NCBI GenBank assembly: GCA_019912665.1
Contig: JAIOIE010000018.1
Coordinates: forward strand, 843,880 to 907,879
Direction of reading: 5' to 3'
DNA: 64,000 nt
Source of the DNA: Deltaproteobacteria bacterium
Lineage (GTDB): Bacteria; Desulfobacterota; GWC2-55-46
Shown here: positions 45,121-53,416 of the stretch, piece after piece
How the letters are laid out: every line of letters starts with the position of its first letter
Position numbering within the stretch: the first letter of the stretch is position 1
Translations under genes and position numbers: made by a program
Notes under the pieces: model-generated
Seen by the model: only the letters and a program-made list of their open reading frames with translations
Told to the model about the DNA's origin: nothing
Database searches by the model: none

Positions 45121-45624
45121 ATGGACGAACAGGTAAAAATTTGCCCTGAATGCGGGGCGGAATTTTTCGCGTACGTGACCGAATGCAACAGGTGCGAATC
45201 CGAGCTGATAAGCCCTGAAGAACTGCGGGGGGCCGCCCCCCAAAAGTCGCCTGCCATCGGCGAGGGCCTCGCCTGCGTGGAAGAGGGCACTTACGAGCGG
45301 GCCAACGAGGTCGCCTGGCTGCTTCGAAGCGCGGGTTTCGACGTGCAGGTCCTCCGGACCCCGGGCGGCTCGTCCTGCAAGGGTAGCTTCGGCGTATTCG
45401 TGGACAGGGGGGCGGCTCCCGAGGCCGTAAGAAAGATACAGGAGCTCTGGAAAAAGGCGCACCCCGAGGTCGCGGCAGCCGAAGAACGGATAAAAAAAGG
45501 GATGTGCCCGGCCTGCGGCGCTCTTCTCATGGGCTCTTCCGAGGAATGCCCCGACTGCGGCCTTTTCCTCGGGGAGCGCGAGGACGAGTGCGACGACCAC
45601 GGCGGGTGCGGGAGCTGTAAATAG
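45121..45624 (+). CDS. Zinc-ribbon DUF2007-like protein
   Basis: The 167-residue protein has an N-terminal zinc ribbon (CPECGAEFF ... CNRCESEL) and a central alpha-beta domain of the 'putative signal transducing' DUF2007 kind (ANEVAWLLRSAGFDVQVL). A C-terminal ribbon (CPACGALL ... CPDCG) follows, with a final Asp/Cys-rich tail. The ATG at 45121 is chosen over the upstream frame because GGGGAAA precedes it. The role is unknown; it stands alone. Confidence 0.72.
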   Translation: MDEQVKICPECGAEFFAYVTECNRCESELISPEELRGAAPQKSPAIGEGLACVEEGTYERANEVAWLLRSAGFDVQVLRTPGGSSCKGSFGVFVDRGAAPEAVRKIQELWKKAHPEVAAAEERIKKGMCPACGALLMGSSEECPDCGLFLGEREDECDDHGGCGSCK

Positions 45625-45878
45625 GGAGGCCGATAGAAGGGCCGCTGAAATTGTAATTTCCAGCCAGGCCCGGCCGTGCTATAGTCGTTTCCGTAATTTC
45701 CTTGATTTACCTGGAGTCATTTTGAGAGGGCATTTCGTTGGGTCTGTTGAATTAGATCGCACCAGCAACCCGCCTGAGCACCGACACTCCGGCAAATTTC
45801 GTCTCAATGCTTGTCAACTCCCTCCCGCATGACGCGGGTCGGAACCGGTTTCGGCACTCCATTAACAAGGGGGGCAAA

Positions 45879-46580
45879 ATGGATATAAAGCCGCCTTCAA
45901 GCCATCCTCCGGCCCGGGTCGAGGCCGGAGCCGAGCCGCGCTCTCCGAGGCTCAGCCTCGGAGAGGCCCTGATAGTCGAAATATCGAAGCTCGAGATACG
46001 ACTTAAAAGCGTCCTTGTCGGCTTCGAGGTCGGCAGTTTCCTACTGATAAAACTCTCCCCGAACGACCTCATGGGCATGTTCAGGAGCGAGACCGTGGTA
46101 AGAAACCCGGTGACGGTCAAGTTCCAGGTCAAGGACACCGTATACAGCTTCAATACGGAGATCCTGAATATCGTCTCAAACCCCTCCAAGCTAATGTTCC
46201 TCGCCTTCCCGAGCAAGATAGAGGAGCTCAAGGTCCGCCCCGAGCTCAGGCGCCAGTGCGCCCTGCCGGCGATGATAATGCTCAATAACGAGATAATAGA
46301 CATGCTGATAGTAGACCTGAGCGCCAAGGGGTGCCAGTGCTCCATAAGCACATCAGGCAGGAACGGGGAAACGCTCCGGAAACTTATGCACATCAACGCG
46401 GTAATCGAGATACTCGTGAACTTCCCTGAGACGAGCGAGAGGCTTATGCTTTCCGGTCGGGTCAGGAATATAGGGAGCGACAGGGACAAGCTCAATATCG
46501 GGGTAATGTTCGAAGGCCTTATTCCGGAGGCAGGCGCCAGGATAGAGAGTTTCCTCACGAAGTCGGCGAGCCCGGTTTGA
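45879..46580 (+). CDS. YcgR-like N-domain + PilZ-domain protein
   Basis: The start is ATG 45879, with AGGGGGG four bases upstream. The 233-residue protein has a YcgR/flagellar-brake-like N-terminal barrel (about 35-135). A PilZ domain follows, with RRQCALPAMI as the RxxxR-like entry, VDLSAKGCQCS as the D-x-S-x-x-G strand, and a final NIGVMFEGL. It probably senses cyclic di-GMP and controls motility or surface attachment. It lies alone between a zinc-ribbon gene and a bidirectional terminator. Confidence 0.75.
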   Translation: MDIKPPSSHPPARVEAGAEPRSPRLSLGEALIVEISKLEIRLKSVLVGFEVGSFLLIKLSPNDLMGMFRSETVVRNPVTVKFQVKDTVYSFNTEILNIVSNPSKLMFLAFPSKIEELKVRPELRRQCALPAMIMLNNEIIDMLIVDLSAKGCQCSISTSGRNGETLRKLMHINAVIEILVNFPETSERLMLSGRVRNIGSDRDKLNIGVMFEGLIPEAGARIESFLTKSASPV

Positions 46581-46610
46581 ATAACGCACATTGAAAGTGT
46601 TTTTGGCGGT

Positions 46611-46646
46611 AAAAATAAAAAGCCGTACCTTCCGGTACGGCTTTTT
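46611..46646. terminator. Bidirectional intrinsic terminator
   Basis: The stem AAAAAGCCGTACC/GGTACGGCTTTTT has a short TTCC loop with A-rich and T-rich flanks. It lies 30 bp after the PilZ gene and 18 bp before the end of uspA on the other strand, and serves both. Confidence 0.92.
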
Positions 46647-46664
46647 GCGTTTTCGGGGAAAAGG

Positions 46665-47105
46665 TTATCTTTCGGGCGGCACGACAAGGACCGGGCAGGG
46701 CGACTTCCTCATGACCCGCTCCGTGGTGCTCCCAATGAGAAAACGGTCCACGCTGCCCTTTCCGTACGATCCCATGACCACGACGTCTATGCCCTTTTCG
46801 TTTATGTAGCTTAATATTGCCCTGTAAGGCACGCCCTTGAGGGTATCGAGCTCTACCTCGCCTATGCCCTTGAACCTGCTCTCGGCGTATTTGGCGAGGT
46901 CTTCCTTGGATTTCTTATGGAGCTTCTGCTCCAGCTCCAGGCCTGAGACGAACGGGATGACGTCGTCGCTCAGGTCTATGACATGGATGACATAGAGCTT
47001 CGCGCCATGCCTCTTCGCGAGCATGGAAGCGTACTCGGCGGCCTTCTCGGAGCCGTCGGCGAGGTCTACGGGCACCAGTATCTTCTCGAACCTGTCTTTA
47101 CTCAT
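46665..47105 (-). CDS. Universal stress protein UspA family
   Basis: The 146-residue protein starts FEKILVPVDLADGSEKAAEYAS. It has the ATP-binding pattern G-x2-G-x9-G-(S/T) as GSYGKGSVDRFLIGST, followed by ERVMRKSPCPVLVV. This is the ATP-binding class of UspA proteins, cytoplasmic and usually induced by stress. A stretched Shine-Dalgarno (AAGGAGAG, about 12 bases from the ATG) is present. The gene stands alone. Confidence 0.92.
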   Translation of the reverse strand: MSKDRFEKILVPVDLADGSEKAAEYASMLAKRHGAKLYVIHVIDLSDDVIPFVSGLELEQKLHKKSKEDLAKYAESRFKGIGEVELDTLKGVPYRAILSYINEKGIDVVVMGSYGKGSVDRFLIGSTTERVMRKSPCPVLVVPPER

Positions 47106-47249
47106 GGGGCTGCAGCTCTCCTTTCAGCGTTCTCGGAAAAACATGTTAACCGAGGGCCGCGCCTTTTTCAACAGAAACCGGAAAATCCGCGCCGATTTCC
47201 ACCCTGCGGGTTGATACGGCAGCAGGCCCGGGGTGTGGGAATGAAAGTA

Positions 47250-48152
47250 TCAGTAAAGGGATGGGCCTGAGGGCAGGTACTGGTCCATGCGGCCGAAGGC
47301 CCCTGTTGTAAGGAAGTGCGCAAAGCCGGTCAGGCGGAGCCCTGCGTCAAAGGCGAACCTCAAGGCCGCATGATTTATCCCCGGAATCGCCAGCCGGACC
47401 GTGGGGGATTTTTCAGCGGCCTCAAGAAAGGCAAGCGCCAGAATAGGCCCGGCCGCTTCCGGCTCATTCCATGCGGCTGGGCCTATGGTGCCGCGGCTTA
47501 TGTAGTAATAGCCGGCGCATTCTCCTTTTCGGCGCACCTGCCTGCCCTGAAAAACCGGACTGCCTGACCAGAGGTCGTGGTCCACCTCCCGGCGCGTGCC
47601 GCGGACGATATGGTCCAGCTCCATGGCGATGGATTTCTCGAGCGGCTCGTTTTCGTAGCCCCGTGGGGGCGAAAAAAGCCTTGGCACGCCTTCAAAAAGG
47701 AGCACCTGGTAACCGGGCAGCATCCCGAGTTTCATATAGGACGCCATGGCCGTGTGGTCGACCGAGGACCATGTGCAAAAGACCTCTGCCCCCGCCTTTA
47801 CGCCGGCTTCCCATGTTAACCTCAGAAGCGGCATCCCTATCTTCCGCTTCTGCAGTTCAGGGAGGGCCCAGAAAGAGGATAGATACCAGATGCGGTCCCT
47901 TATGACCGCGCCGGATATGGCGGTTATACGCCCTCCGGATTCCGCCGCATTGAAAACGCCTGTTGAGAGTATGTGCTCGTATGCATTGATTACGGCCGGG
48001 CGGGGAGGCACCGGGGCAGCGATACCGTTCCGGGAATACATGTCCGCTACGGCCGTGAGAAAGAGGTCGGCCATTTCAGGCACGTCCTCAGGGCGCGCGG
48101 CGCGGTAGGTGACCTTCCCTTCGCCCTCGTCTAACGATCCTTTTCGAACCAT
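47250..48152 (-). CDS. GNAT-family N-acetyltransferase, two-domain
   Basis: The start is ATG 48152 (MVRKGSLDEGEG) with GGAAG upstream. The 300-residue protein has an N-terminal GNAT domain (YRAARPEDVPEMADLFLTAV ... ALPELQKRKIGMPLL, where Q-x-x-G/K of the acetyl-CoA loop is altered). The C-terminal part ends in another GNAT-like half (IPGINHAALRFAFDAGLRLTGF). The substrate is unknown. It is monocistronic, divergent from the TetR-controlled unit. Confidence 0.7.
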   Translation of the reverse strand: MVRKGSLDEGEGKVTYRAARPEDVPEMADLFLTAVADMYSRNGIAAPVPPRPAVINAYEHILSTGVFNAAESGGRITAISGAVIRDRIWYLSSFWALPELQKRKIGMPLLRLTWEAGVKAGAEVFCTWSSVDHTAMASYMKLGMLPGYQVLLFEGVPRLFSPPRGYENEPLEKSIAMELDHIVRGTRREVDHDLWSGSPVFQGRQVRRKGECAGYYYISRGTIGPAAWNEPEAAGPILALAFLEAAEKSPTVRLAIPGINHAALRFAFDAGLRLTGFAHFLTTGAFGRMDQYLPSGPSLY

Positions 48153-48277
48153 AAACGCTTCCAAGTGAGGTCATCGGTTTTGGAGGCATGGGGATTCGTG
48201 CAGATTATATCCCCGTGGGCGATTAAAGTCCAGCACTGGATGGGAAATGCGTACGCGGGAGGCGCCGAGAATAGCCC

Positions 48278-48309
48278 TTGACAAAATCTGTACTGTACGA
48301 TACAGTACA
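48278..48309 (+). promoter_or_regulatory. Sigma-70 promoter with perfect palindromic operator
   Basis: TTGACA at 48278-48283 and TACAGT at 48301-48306 are spaced by 17 bp. The DNA between and over the -10 is a perfect 21-bp palindrome at 48289-48309, TGTACTGTA-N3-TACAGTACA. A repressor dimer here would block RNA polymerase. The TetR gene at 48795 is the obvious candidate, so the unit is probably autoregulated. Confidence 0.85.
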
Positions 48310-48410
48310 CATAAACATAACCAAGCGGAAACAGGCGCTAACATTCGCATACGGGCAGCTTCTCTTTACGCATCGGCCCGACAACTCAAGAGCTGAAAAG
48401 GAGGCGGATT

Positions 48411-48779
48411 ATGGAAAAGTTGGCTGGGTATTTCATGAAGGCTGGCGTCCTTTACGCGCTGGCCGGGTTCACGGTCGGGCTGATCATGGGGGCGACACAT
48501 AATTTCGGGATGACTTCCGTGCACGTGCATCTCAGCGTAATCGGGTGGTTGACCATGGCGGTTTTCGCGATGTATTATCATCTTGTCCCGGTTGCGGCAA
48601 GGAACGGCGCCGCCAAGGCCCACTTCTGGATAGCGAACGCGGGAGTGCTCATACTGACCGCAAGCCTCGCGCTCCTTGTAAGCGGGGTTGGCGCAGCGGA
48701 GGCCGGGGCCGCGATCGGCTCCATCATCACCGTACTTTCTCTCCTCATATTCGTTTATATAGTGTTTAAAACGGCTTAA
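48411..48779 (+). CDS. Small haem-copper-oxidase subunit I-like membrane protein
   Basis: The 122-residue protein has four membrane helices. Helix 2 carries HVHLSVIGWLTMAVFAMYYH, with histidines placed as in the haem-ligand helices of cytochrome oxidase and NorB subunit I. Family relatives are annotated as cytochrome c oxidase subunit I-like, but this protein is far too short to be an oxidase. A textbook AAGGAGG precedes the ATG. It shares an operator-controlled promoter with a TetR gene 15 bp downstream. It could bind haem or sense redox or nitric oxide; that is inference. Confidence 0.72.
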   Translation: MEKLAGYFMKAGVLYALAGFTVGLIMGATHNFGMTSVHVHLSVIGWLTMAVFAMYYHLVPVAARNGAAKAHFWIANAGVLILTASLALLVSGVGAAEAGAAIGSIITVLSLLIFVYIVFKTA

Positions 48780-48794
48780 CCCGGGAACTGCCTC

Positions 48795-49418
48795 ATGACG
48801 AAGACAAAGACAAACGCGCCGGGCATAAAGAGGCGCGAGGCCATGATCGAGGCGGCGTGGACCCTTTTCATGCAAAAGGGCTACACCGCCGTGACCGTGG
48901 ACGAGATAATAAGTAGGTCCGGCGGGTCGAAGTCCTCGTTCTATGTATTTTTCGGGAGCAAGGAGGGTCTCTTCATGGAGATAGTCACCTCGGTCACGAA
49001 CCAGCTCCTGGAGGAATTCATGGTCCCCGTGACCTCGGGGCTGACTACAAGGGAGGCCCTCACGAGGATAGGCCACACCATTGGCAACAAGATCCTCACT
49101 GAAAAGGGCACGGGACTGTACCGGCTTTCAGCCTCTATATCATGGCAGTTTCCCGAGATATCCAGGATGTTCTACGAGTCCGGCCCCAGGCGCGGCTGGA
49201 AGGGGCTTGCGGAATATCTCAAAAAAGAGGTTTCAGCGGGGAGGCTTAAGATAAAGGACCCGTTGATGGCGGCCGAGTTCTTCTTCGGCATGATAATCTC
49301 AAAGGATCATATCTCCATGCCGCTCGGCTGCTCGGGCCCCCCGTCGAAACAAAGGGTCGAGAAATTAGTGGCCGAGGCGGTCGAGGTCTTCATGGCAGCC
49401 TACGGCACCAAAGGCTGA
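48795..49418 (+). CDS. TetR/AcrR-family transcriptional regulator
   Basis: The 207-residue protein has the TetR N-terminal helix-turn-helix: AAWTLFMQKGYTAVTVDEIISRSGGSKSSFYVFFGSKEGLF. A helical ligand-binding domain ends in a TetR_C-like segment (ISKDHISMPLGCSG). It is transcribed with the small membrane protein and probably represses their shared promoter through the palindrome at 48289. The ligand is unknown. Confidence 0.9.
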   Translation: MTKTKTNAPGIKRREAMIEAAWTLFMQKGYTAVTVDEIISRSGGSKSSFYVFFGSKEGLFMEIVTSVTNQLLEEFMVPVTSGLTTREALTRIGHTIGNKILTEKGTGLYRLSASISWQFPEISRMFYESGPRRGWKGLAEYLKKEVSAGRLKIKDPLMAAEFFFGMIISKDHISMPLGCSGPPSKQRVEKLVAEAVEVFMAAYGTKG

Positions 49419-49612
49419 CTATATATGGAATCACTAAATACCGTAGCCTCGCGGCGACTTGAACCGTTATGGCCGAGATCGGGATCGAACAGCATTAAGG
49501 TTTTCCCAAATCATGCCATACCGTGTCCGATTTTTGGCGTTAGAGGCAGTAGGGTTTGCAACAAACTCGACGTCTTTGGTTCTGCAAAAAGTCAAACCAG
49601 CACTGATTTTTC

Positions 49613-50809
49613 CTAGAAAGACTCGGGTGTGCTCGTCTTCGAGAACGATTTCCTGGTGTTTATCACCTTAACTATGTAGTTTCGCGTTTCCTCGTAGGGC
49701 AGGTCTTTTTTAAGCCGCTCATATACCTCGCCCGGCGGGAGGGAGTTGATTATACCCACCGCCTCGGTCATGTTTCTTGAAAACGTCCTCAGGACGTTTC
49801 CGGCACCTGTATTATAGGCCGCCACAACGCAGTACTCGCGCGACAGCGGGTCCTCTATCTTATTCAGGTACTCGTACATGAGCATGTTGAGGTATGCCGT
49901 GCCCAGCTCTATGTTGTTTTCGGGGACGAAAAGGAATTCCTTATCCGGCTCCCTTGACACGCCCTTCACCTTCCTGTAGGCGTCCTTACCGCCGCTCGAC
50001 GGCACAAGCTGCATGAGCCCATATGCCGGGACCGGGCTTATGGCATACGGATTGAACGCGCTCTCTGTTTTCATGATGGCCAAAACGAGGCTCTTGCTAA
50101 CATTGGCGGAGGCCGCATACTTCTCAACCATGGGCTCGTATTTCAAGGCCCTCTTGTCGATGTGGCCGTTTACCATCCCGAACTTCACGTACTTAAGCTC
50201 CTTCTGCCCCGAATCCGTTTCTATCATTCTTGTAAGCAGCTGGTTATTGACCAGGTGGTCCGCGTACTGCTCCGCGTCCTCCGGGCTCTCGATAAGCTTG
50301 TTCCTGTGGTCTGAGACAAGGCCGTACATGTACGGGGTGCCGGACAGCTCGACTTGCTTATCCGAGAAGAGGTCCACTGAACGCGGGTCGCTTGGGGTCA
50401 GAAGAGTCGTTACGACCGCGTTCTTCAAGTGCTCTTCGGTTTTCTCGGTGTCGTTTATCGTCTCGATGACGACCTGGCCCGAATCGAAATCCACGATGGC
50501 CCTGCTCTTGTAGTTCTGTGTATATTTCACGTAGCGCGTTTTTGTGGGGAGTTCCACCTCCTTTTTTCCCCATTTCTCGCCGCTAGCCTTACTGAGCCTG
50601 CTCATCATCTTGTTGAACTCTGCCCTGGCCTTCTTAAAATCGTCCACCGCGGCAAAAGGGTCTCCCTTGTACCGCTCGATTTTCGAGTCAGCCAGGGCCT
50701 CAAGCGCCTTCTGCGGGTCCTTGCTCACAGCGATATTGACCGCCTGCCTCAAGGTGCATGAATCAAGTAGAAATAAAGCTGCCAGCGCAAAGAGAGCCTT
50801 TTTTTTCAT
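49613..50809 (-). CDS. mltC: Membrane-bound lytic transglycosylase MltC-like
   Basis: The 398-residue protein has a lipoprotein-type N-terminus (LFLLDSCTLRQ, Cys 18) and an MltC N-terminal domain (DUF3393-like, IVDFDSGQVVIETIN). A C-terminal SLT lysozyme-like domain carries the catalytic glutamate in AIMKTESAFNPYAISP, followed by AYGLMQLVPSSGGKDAY and VVAAYNTGAGNV. It cleaves peptidoglycan with anhydromuramyl formation. It lies downstream of four secreted-protein genes on the same strand. Confidence 0.9.
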   Translation of the reverse strand: MKKKALFALAALFLLDSCTLRQAVNIAVSKDPQKALEALADSKIERYKGDPFAAVDDFKKARAEFNKMMSRLSKASGEKWGKKEVELPTKTRYVKYTQNYKSRAIVDFDSGQVVIETINDTEKTEEHLKNAVVTTLLTPSDPRSVDLFSDKQVELSGTPYMYGLVSDHRNKLIESPEDAEQYADHLVNNQLLTRMIETDSGQKELKYVKFGMVNGHIDKRALKYEPMVEKYAASANVSKSLVLAIMKTESAFNPYAISPVPAYGLMQLVPSSGGKDAYRKVKGVSREPDKEFLFVPENNIELGTAYLNMLMYEYLNKIEDPLSREYCVVAAYNTGAGNVLRTFSRNMTEAVGIINSLPPGEVYERLKKDLPYEETRNYIVKVINTRKSFSKTSTPESF

Positions 50810-50900
50810 GCCTTTGCTACCTCCGTCAAGTCACTCAGTTCCCGATAATACACGCAGCGCCGCTATTCAATTAGCACGCCAGACCCACGCCTGCAAGTTT

Positions 50901-51449
50901 TTATTTTTTCGATATTCCCTCGGATTCCGGACATCTTTTTGCAAGGCTGTCCTGAAATGACTGGGCGGCCAGCCTGACCGGCTCCAGCTCTGCGATATAA
51001 ACGTCTATTGTTTTTTCGAGACGTTTAAGCTCCGCCTCCCTCTTCCCTTCAGGCAGGCCTTTGGCCTGTTCGATTTCAATTTGAGCGCTCTCCAGCTTTT
51101 TCAAAGTCTCCTCGCTTTTTTCAAGCTCAGCGGCAAAGCGGTCGGCCTCGGATTTAAGCGATTGGAGCTCGGAGGCGCCCGTCTTGTAATCCTTGAAGCT
51201 CGCGCAGCCGCCGAGTTTCCAGGGCCCGCTTCCCAGCGTCGGACGTTCCATTTGCATTCCGTTCTTAGGGCTCACTGGCTTCGACTGCTTTTTGGTCGAG
51301 CTCTTAGGGGGTTTCTTCGTTCCCGCGCTCCTGGCATCAGCGGCATGCGCGTTGTCTATCGCCAAAAGATTAAAAAGGACCAGTACAGCCAATATTCTTA
51401 CGACCATTTCCAATCCCCGTGGACGGCTTCGGCCCTCACGGCGCCTCAT
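50901..51449 (-). CDS. Secreted coiled-coil protein, unknown
   Basis: The ATG at 51449 overlaps the stop of the upstream gene (ATGA) and has GAGGA before it. The 182-residue protein has a signal peptide (VVRILAVLVLFNLLAIDNAHA), a basic Lys/Ser/Pro linker and a single predicted coiled coil (about 90-160, heptads of Leu/Ala/Glu/Lys). Two cysteines (GGCASF and RCPES) could form a disulfide. I do not recognise the family. Translational coupling to 51446-53299 suggests that the two products act together. Confidence 0.68.
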   Translation of the reverse strand: MRRREGRSRPRGLEMVVRILAVLVLFNLLAIDNAHAADARSAGTKKPPKSSTKKQSKPVSPKNGMQMERPTLGSGPWKLGGCASFKDYKTGASELQSLKSEADRFAAELEKSEETLKKLESAQIEIEQAKGLPEGKREAELKRLEKTIDVYIAELEPVRLAAQSFQDSLAKRCPESEGISKK

Positions 51450-53299
51450 TTCTTCCTCGTGCATATCTCCTCCAGCTTTTTAAACTCCTCGCTTACCTTC
51501 TTGAGGTCCTCATAGTATTTATCAATCCACTTCCGGGCATTCGCCACATTTTCCGCGGTGCCAATCAGCGTCCCCAGTTCCTCGCCAAACTTGAACGCCG
51601 CGTCGTAAGCTTCGTTCCAGGTCTTGACATAGGAGGCTGCTTTCGAGGCTGCGCCTACCAAGTCGCCAGCCGCATCCCCGGCGATCAGGACGGCGCCAAC
51701 GGCGCCATCGCCGATTTTCCCGGTCTCCAGGTCGGTTATCGTGTTCACGACGTCGACCGTCGTGTTAAGTTCATTCACACCTTTACCGGCCCCTGGCATG
51801 AGCGCCGCAGTGGCAACAACGACCTCGCTCGTCTTTTTTGCAAGGGTCTGGATGCGTCGGTCTATCTTGAGGTCAGCGAAATCGGGATCATTCATATACT
51901 CCTGTACAGCCTTCAAGTTTAAATTGATCGCCTCCTGCAGCGCCTTTATTTCATTCCTGAGCTCGTCCCTCCTGGCAGCGGTCTTTCCGTCGCATGCGGA
52001 AACCTCGATAGCCAGCGCGGGGCCGACGGGCTCTCCGCATGAGGTCTTTGCCTGCAGGGTGGCGCGCCCCGGGTACGCAGGCTGTATAACGATGCTCTTG
52101 CTCCCTGGCATGATGCTGACGACAGGCTTGTCAGTGTCAAAACTCAATAACGAGATGCCTCCAGCCGGCTTGACCTCCACCGGGAACTCATAGGGTTTGG
52201 TCTTTTTGCCGTTATCGTCGTAGAGCGAGAGAGGGGGTATGGGGTTGCCGCCGTTCATCGACACAAGCTCGACGGCGCTTCCGGGCTTCGAGTCCGTTGC
52301 GCTCTTGCCGTTGACCGTGTACTCAACCTTCACCGTGCTCCGCCCCGGCGTATTGCCAGTAAGCACGGCCGTGCCTCCACTGGGCTGAATCGAGAGCGTC
52401 GATGGCGGCTCGATCCAGAAACGGAATTTGCCGCCTGCAGGCTCTGCTACGGCAGTGATGGTCTCTTTTTTCCCGAGCGCGAGGTCCGTGCAGCCCTCAA
52501 GGGTGACCTTCGGCTCTGGATTTGCCTTATAACTGAGCACAAGTTCTCCGCTCTCTAAAGGGCCGCCATAGCAACTTCCGGTCACTCCCTCGTACTCCTC
52601 TTTTTCCTCAACCTTGTATTTTTTAACGAAGCCTTTTTCCATCTCCTCGATTGTCAAAACAGGCTCTGGAGAAATAATGTGCCTAGCCGCGATATCCAGA
52701 CCTTCGGCCTGACCCTTGACCCAGGCATCTTCCGAAATGACTGTGAAGGCGTTCGGCTCTTTTTGAGCGGGAAATCCTTTACTATAAACAATGCAGGAGT
52801 CAATATCATCATTGGCAGAGAAGATAAAAGTGCCATAATAAATACGACTGCTGCCCCATTTGCCGTCAGGGCCAAGCACCTCGTCTCCTCTCATGAATTT
52901 CAGATCCACATCAACGGTTAGATTGCTGAAGCTGGAGGATGTCCTGAAAACGATTTCGCCTTCCTTGTCCTTGCAGGTTATCGGTGTGTATCTGACCGCA
53001 GGGCGCGGATCGCTCAAATCTTCTTCCCAGAAGCTGTTTGCCAATTCATCGCCGTCACCATGCCGGCTCCTTACGTACCCCGCCCAGGAAAACTCCCAAT
53101 CTCCGCCCTTGCAACTCAGGTCCTGTCTATTCACCTCCTTACCCTTGGCCCTGAACCCTATATGGATTTTGTCATCTTCATACATTTCGGGGCCGGCAGG
53201 CGGAGCGGCAGTCTTACCCGCGTCCGCAGGTGCGGTAATAGCCATAATAGCCACAGAACAGAGCGCAGGAACGCTGATACTTTTCTTGTATTGCTTCAT
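51446..53299 (-). CDS. Large secreted protein with Ig-like repeats, unknown
   Basis: The 617-residue protein has a signal peptide ending ADAG. The middle (about 255-430) contains two bacterial-Ig-like units (KETITAVAEPAGGKFRFWI ... GGTAVLTGNTPGRSTVKVEY, and VVSIMPGSKSIVIQPAYPG). The C-terminal 180 residues are helical and have a glycine/alanine/aspartate-rich stretch GAVLIAGDAAGDLVGAAS. It has several cysteines (SCKGG, CYGG, SCGE, SACDG, ICTRKK). I recognise no family. Coupled translation with the next gene and the TPR and LolA-like neighbours suggest a periplasmic or surface assembly. Confidence 0.72.
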   Translation of the reverse strand: MKQYKKSISVPALCSVAIMAITAPADAGKTAAPPAGPEMYEDDKIHIGFRAKGKEVNRQDLSCKGGDWEFSWAGYVRSRHGDGDELANSFWEEDLSDPRPAVRYTPITCKDKEGEIVFRTSSSFSNLTVDVDLKFMRGDEVLGPDGKWGSSRIYYGTFIFSANDDIDSCIVYSKGFPAQKEPNAFTVISEDAWVKGQAEGLDIAARHIISPEPVLTIEEMEKGFVKKYKVEEKEEYEGVTGSCYGGPLESGELVLSYKANPEPKVTLEGCTDLALGKKETITAVAEPAGGKFRFWIEPPSTLSIQPSGGTAVLTGNTPGRSTVKVEYTVNGKSATDSKPGSAVELVSMNGGNPIPPLSLYDDNGKKTKPYEFPVEVKPAGGISLLSFDTDKPVVSIMPGSKSIVIQPAYPGRATLQAKTSCGEPVGPALAIEVSACDGKTAARRDELRNEIKALQEAINLNLKAVQEYMNDPDFADLKIDRRIQTLAKKTSEVVVATAALMPGAGKGVNELNTTVDVVNTITDLETGKIGDGAVGAVLIAGDAAGDLVGAASKAASYVKTWNEAYDAAFKFGEELGTLIGTAENVANARKWIDKYYEDLKKVSEEFKKLEEICTRKK

Positions 53300-53416
53300 T
53301 TAGAGGAGCCTCCAATGTGAATTACAGTTCCTCATAAAGAACCTGTCTAACGTTTTTTTGATGTGAAGATTGCTTTAATAATGGAAACGGGAATTCAGCA
53401 GTATTCCGGGGCGGCC

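Noticed and set aside
49419..49612. tRNA-like string (GATCGGGATCGAAC) after the TetR gene
   Set aside because: It resembles a T-arm only superficially; no acceptor, D or anticodon arms can be folded.
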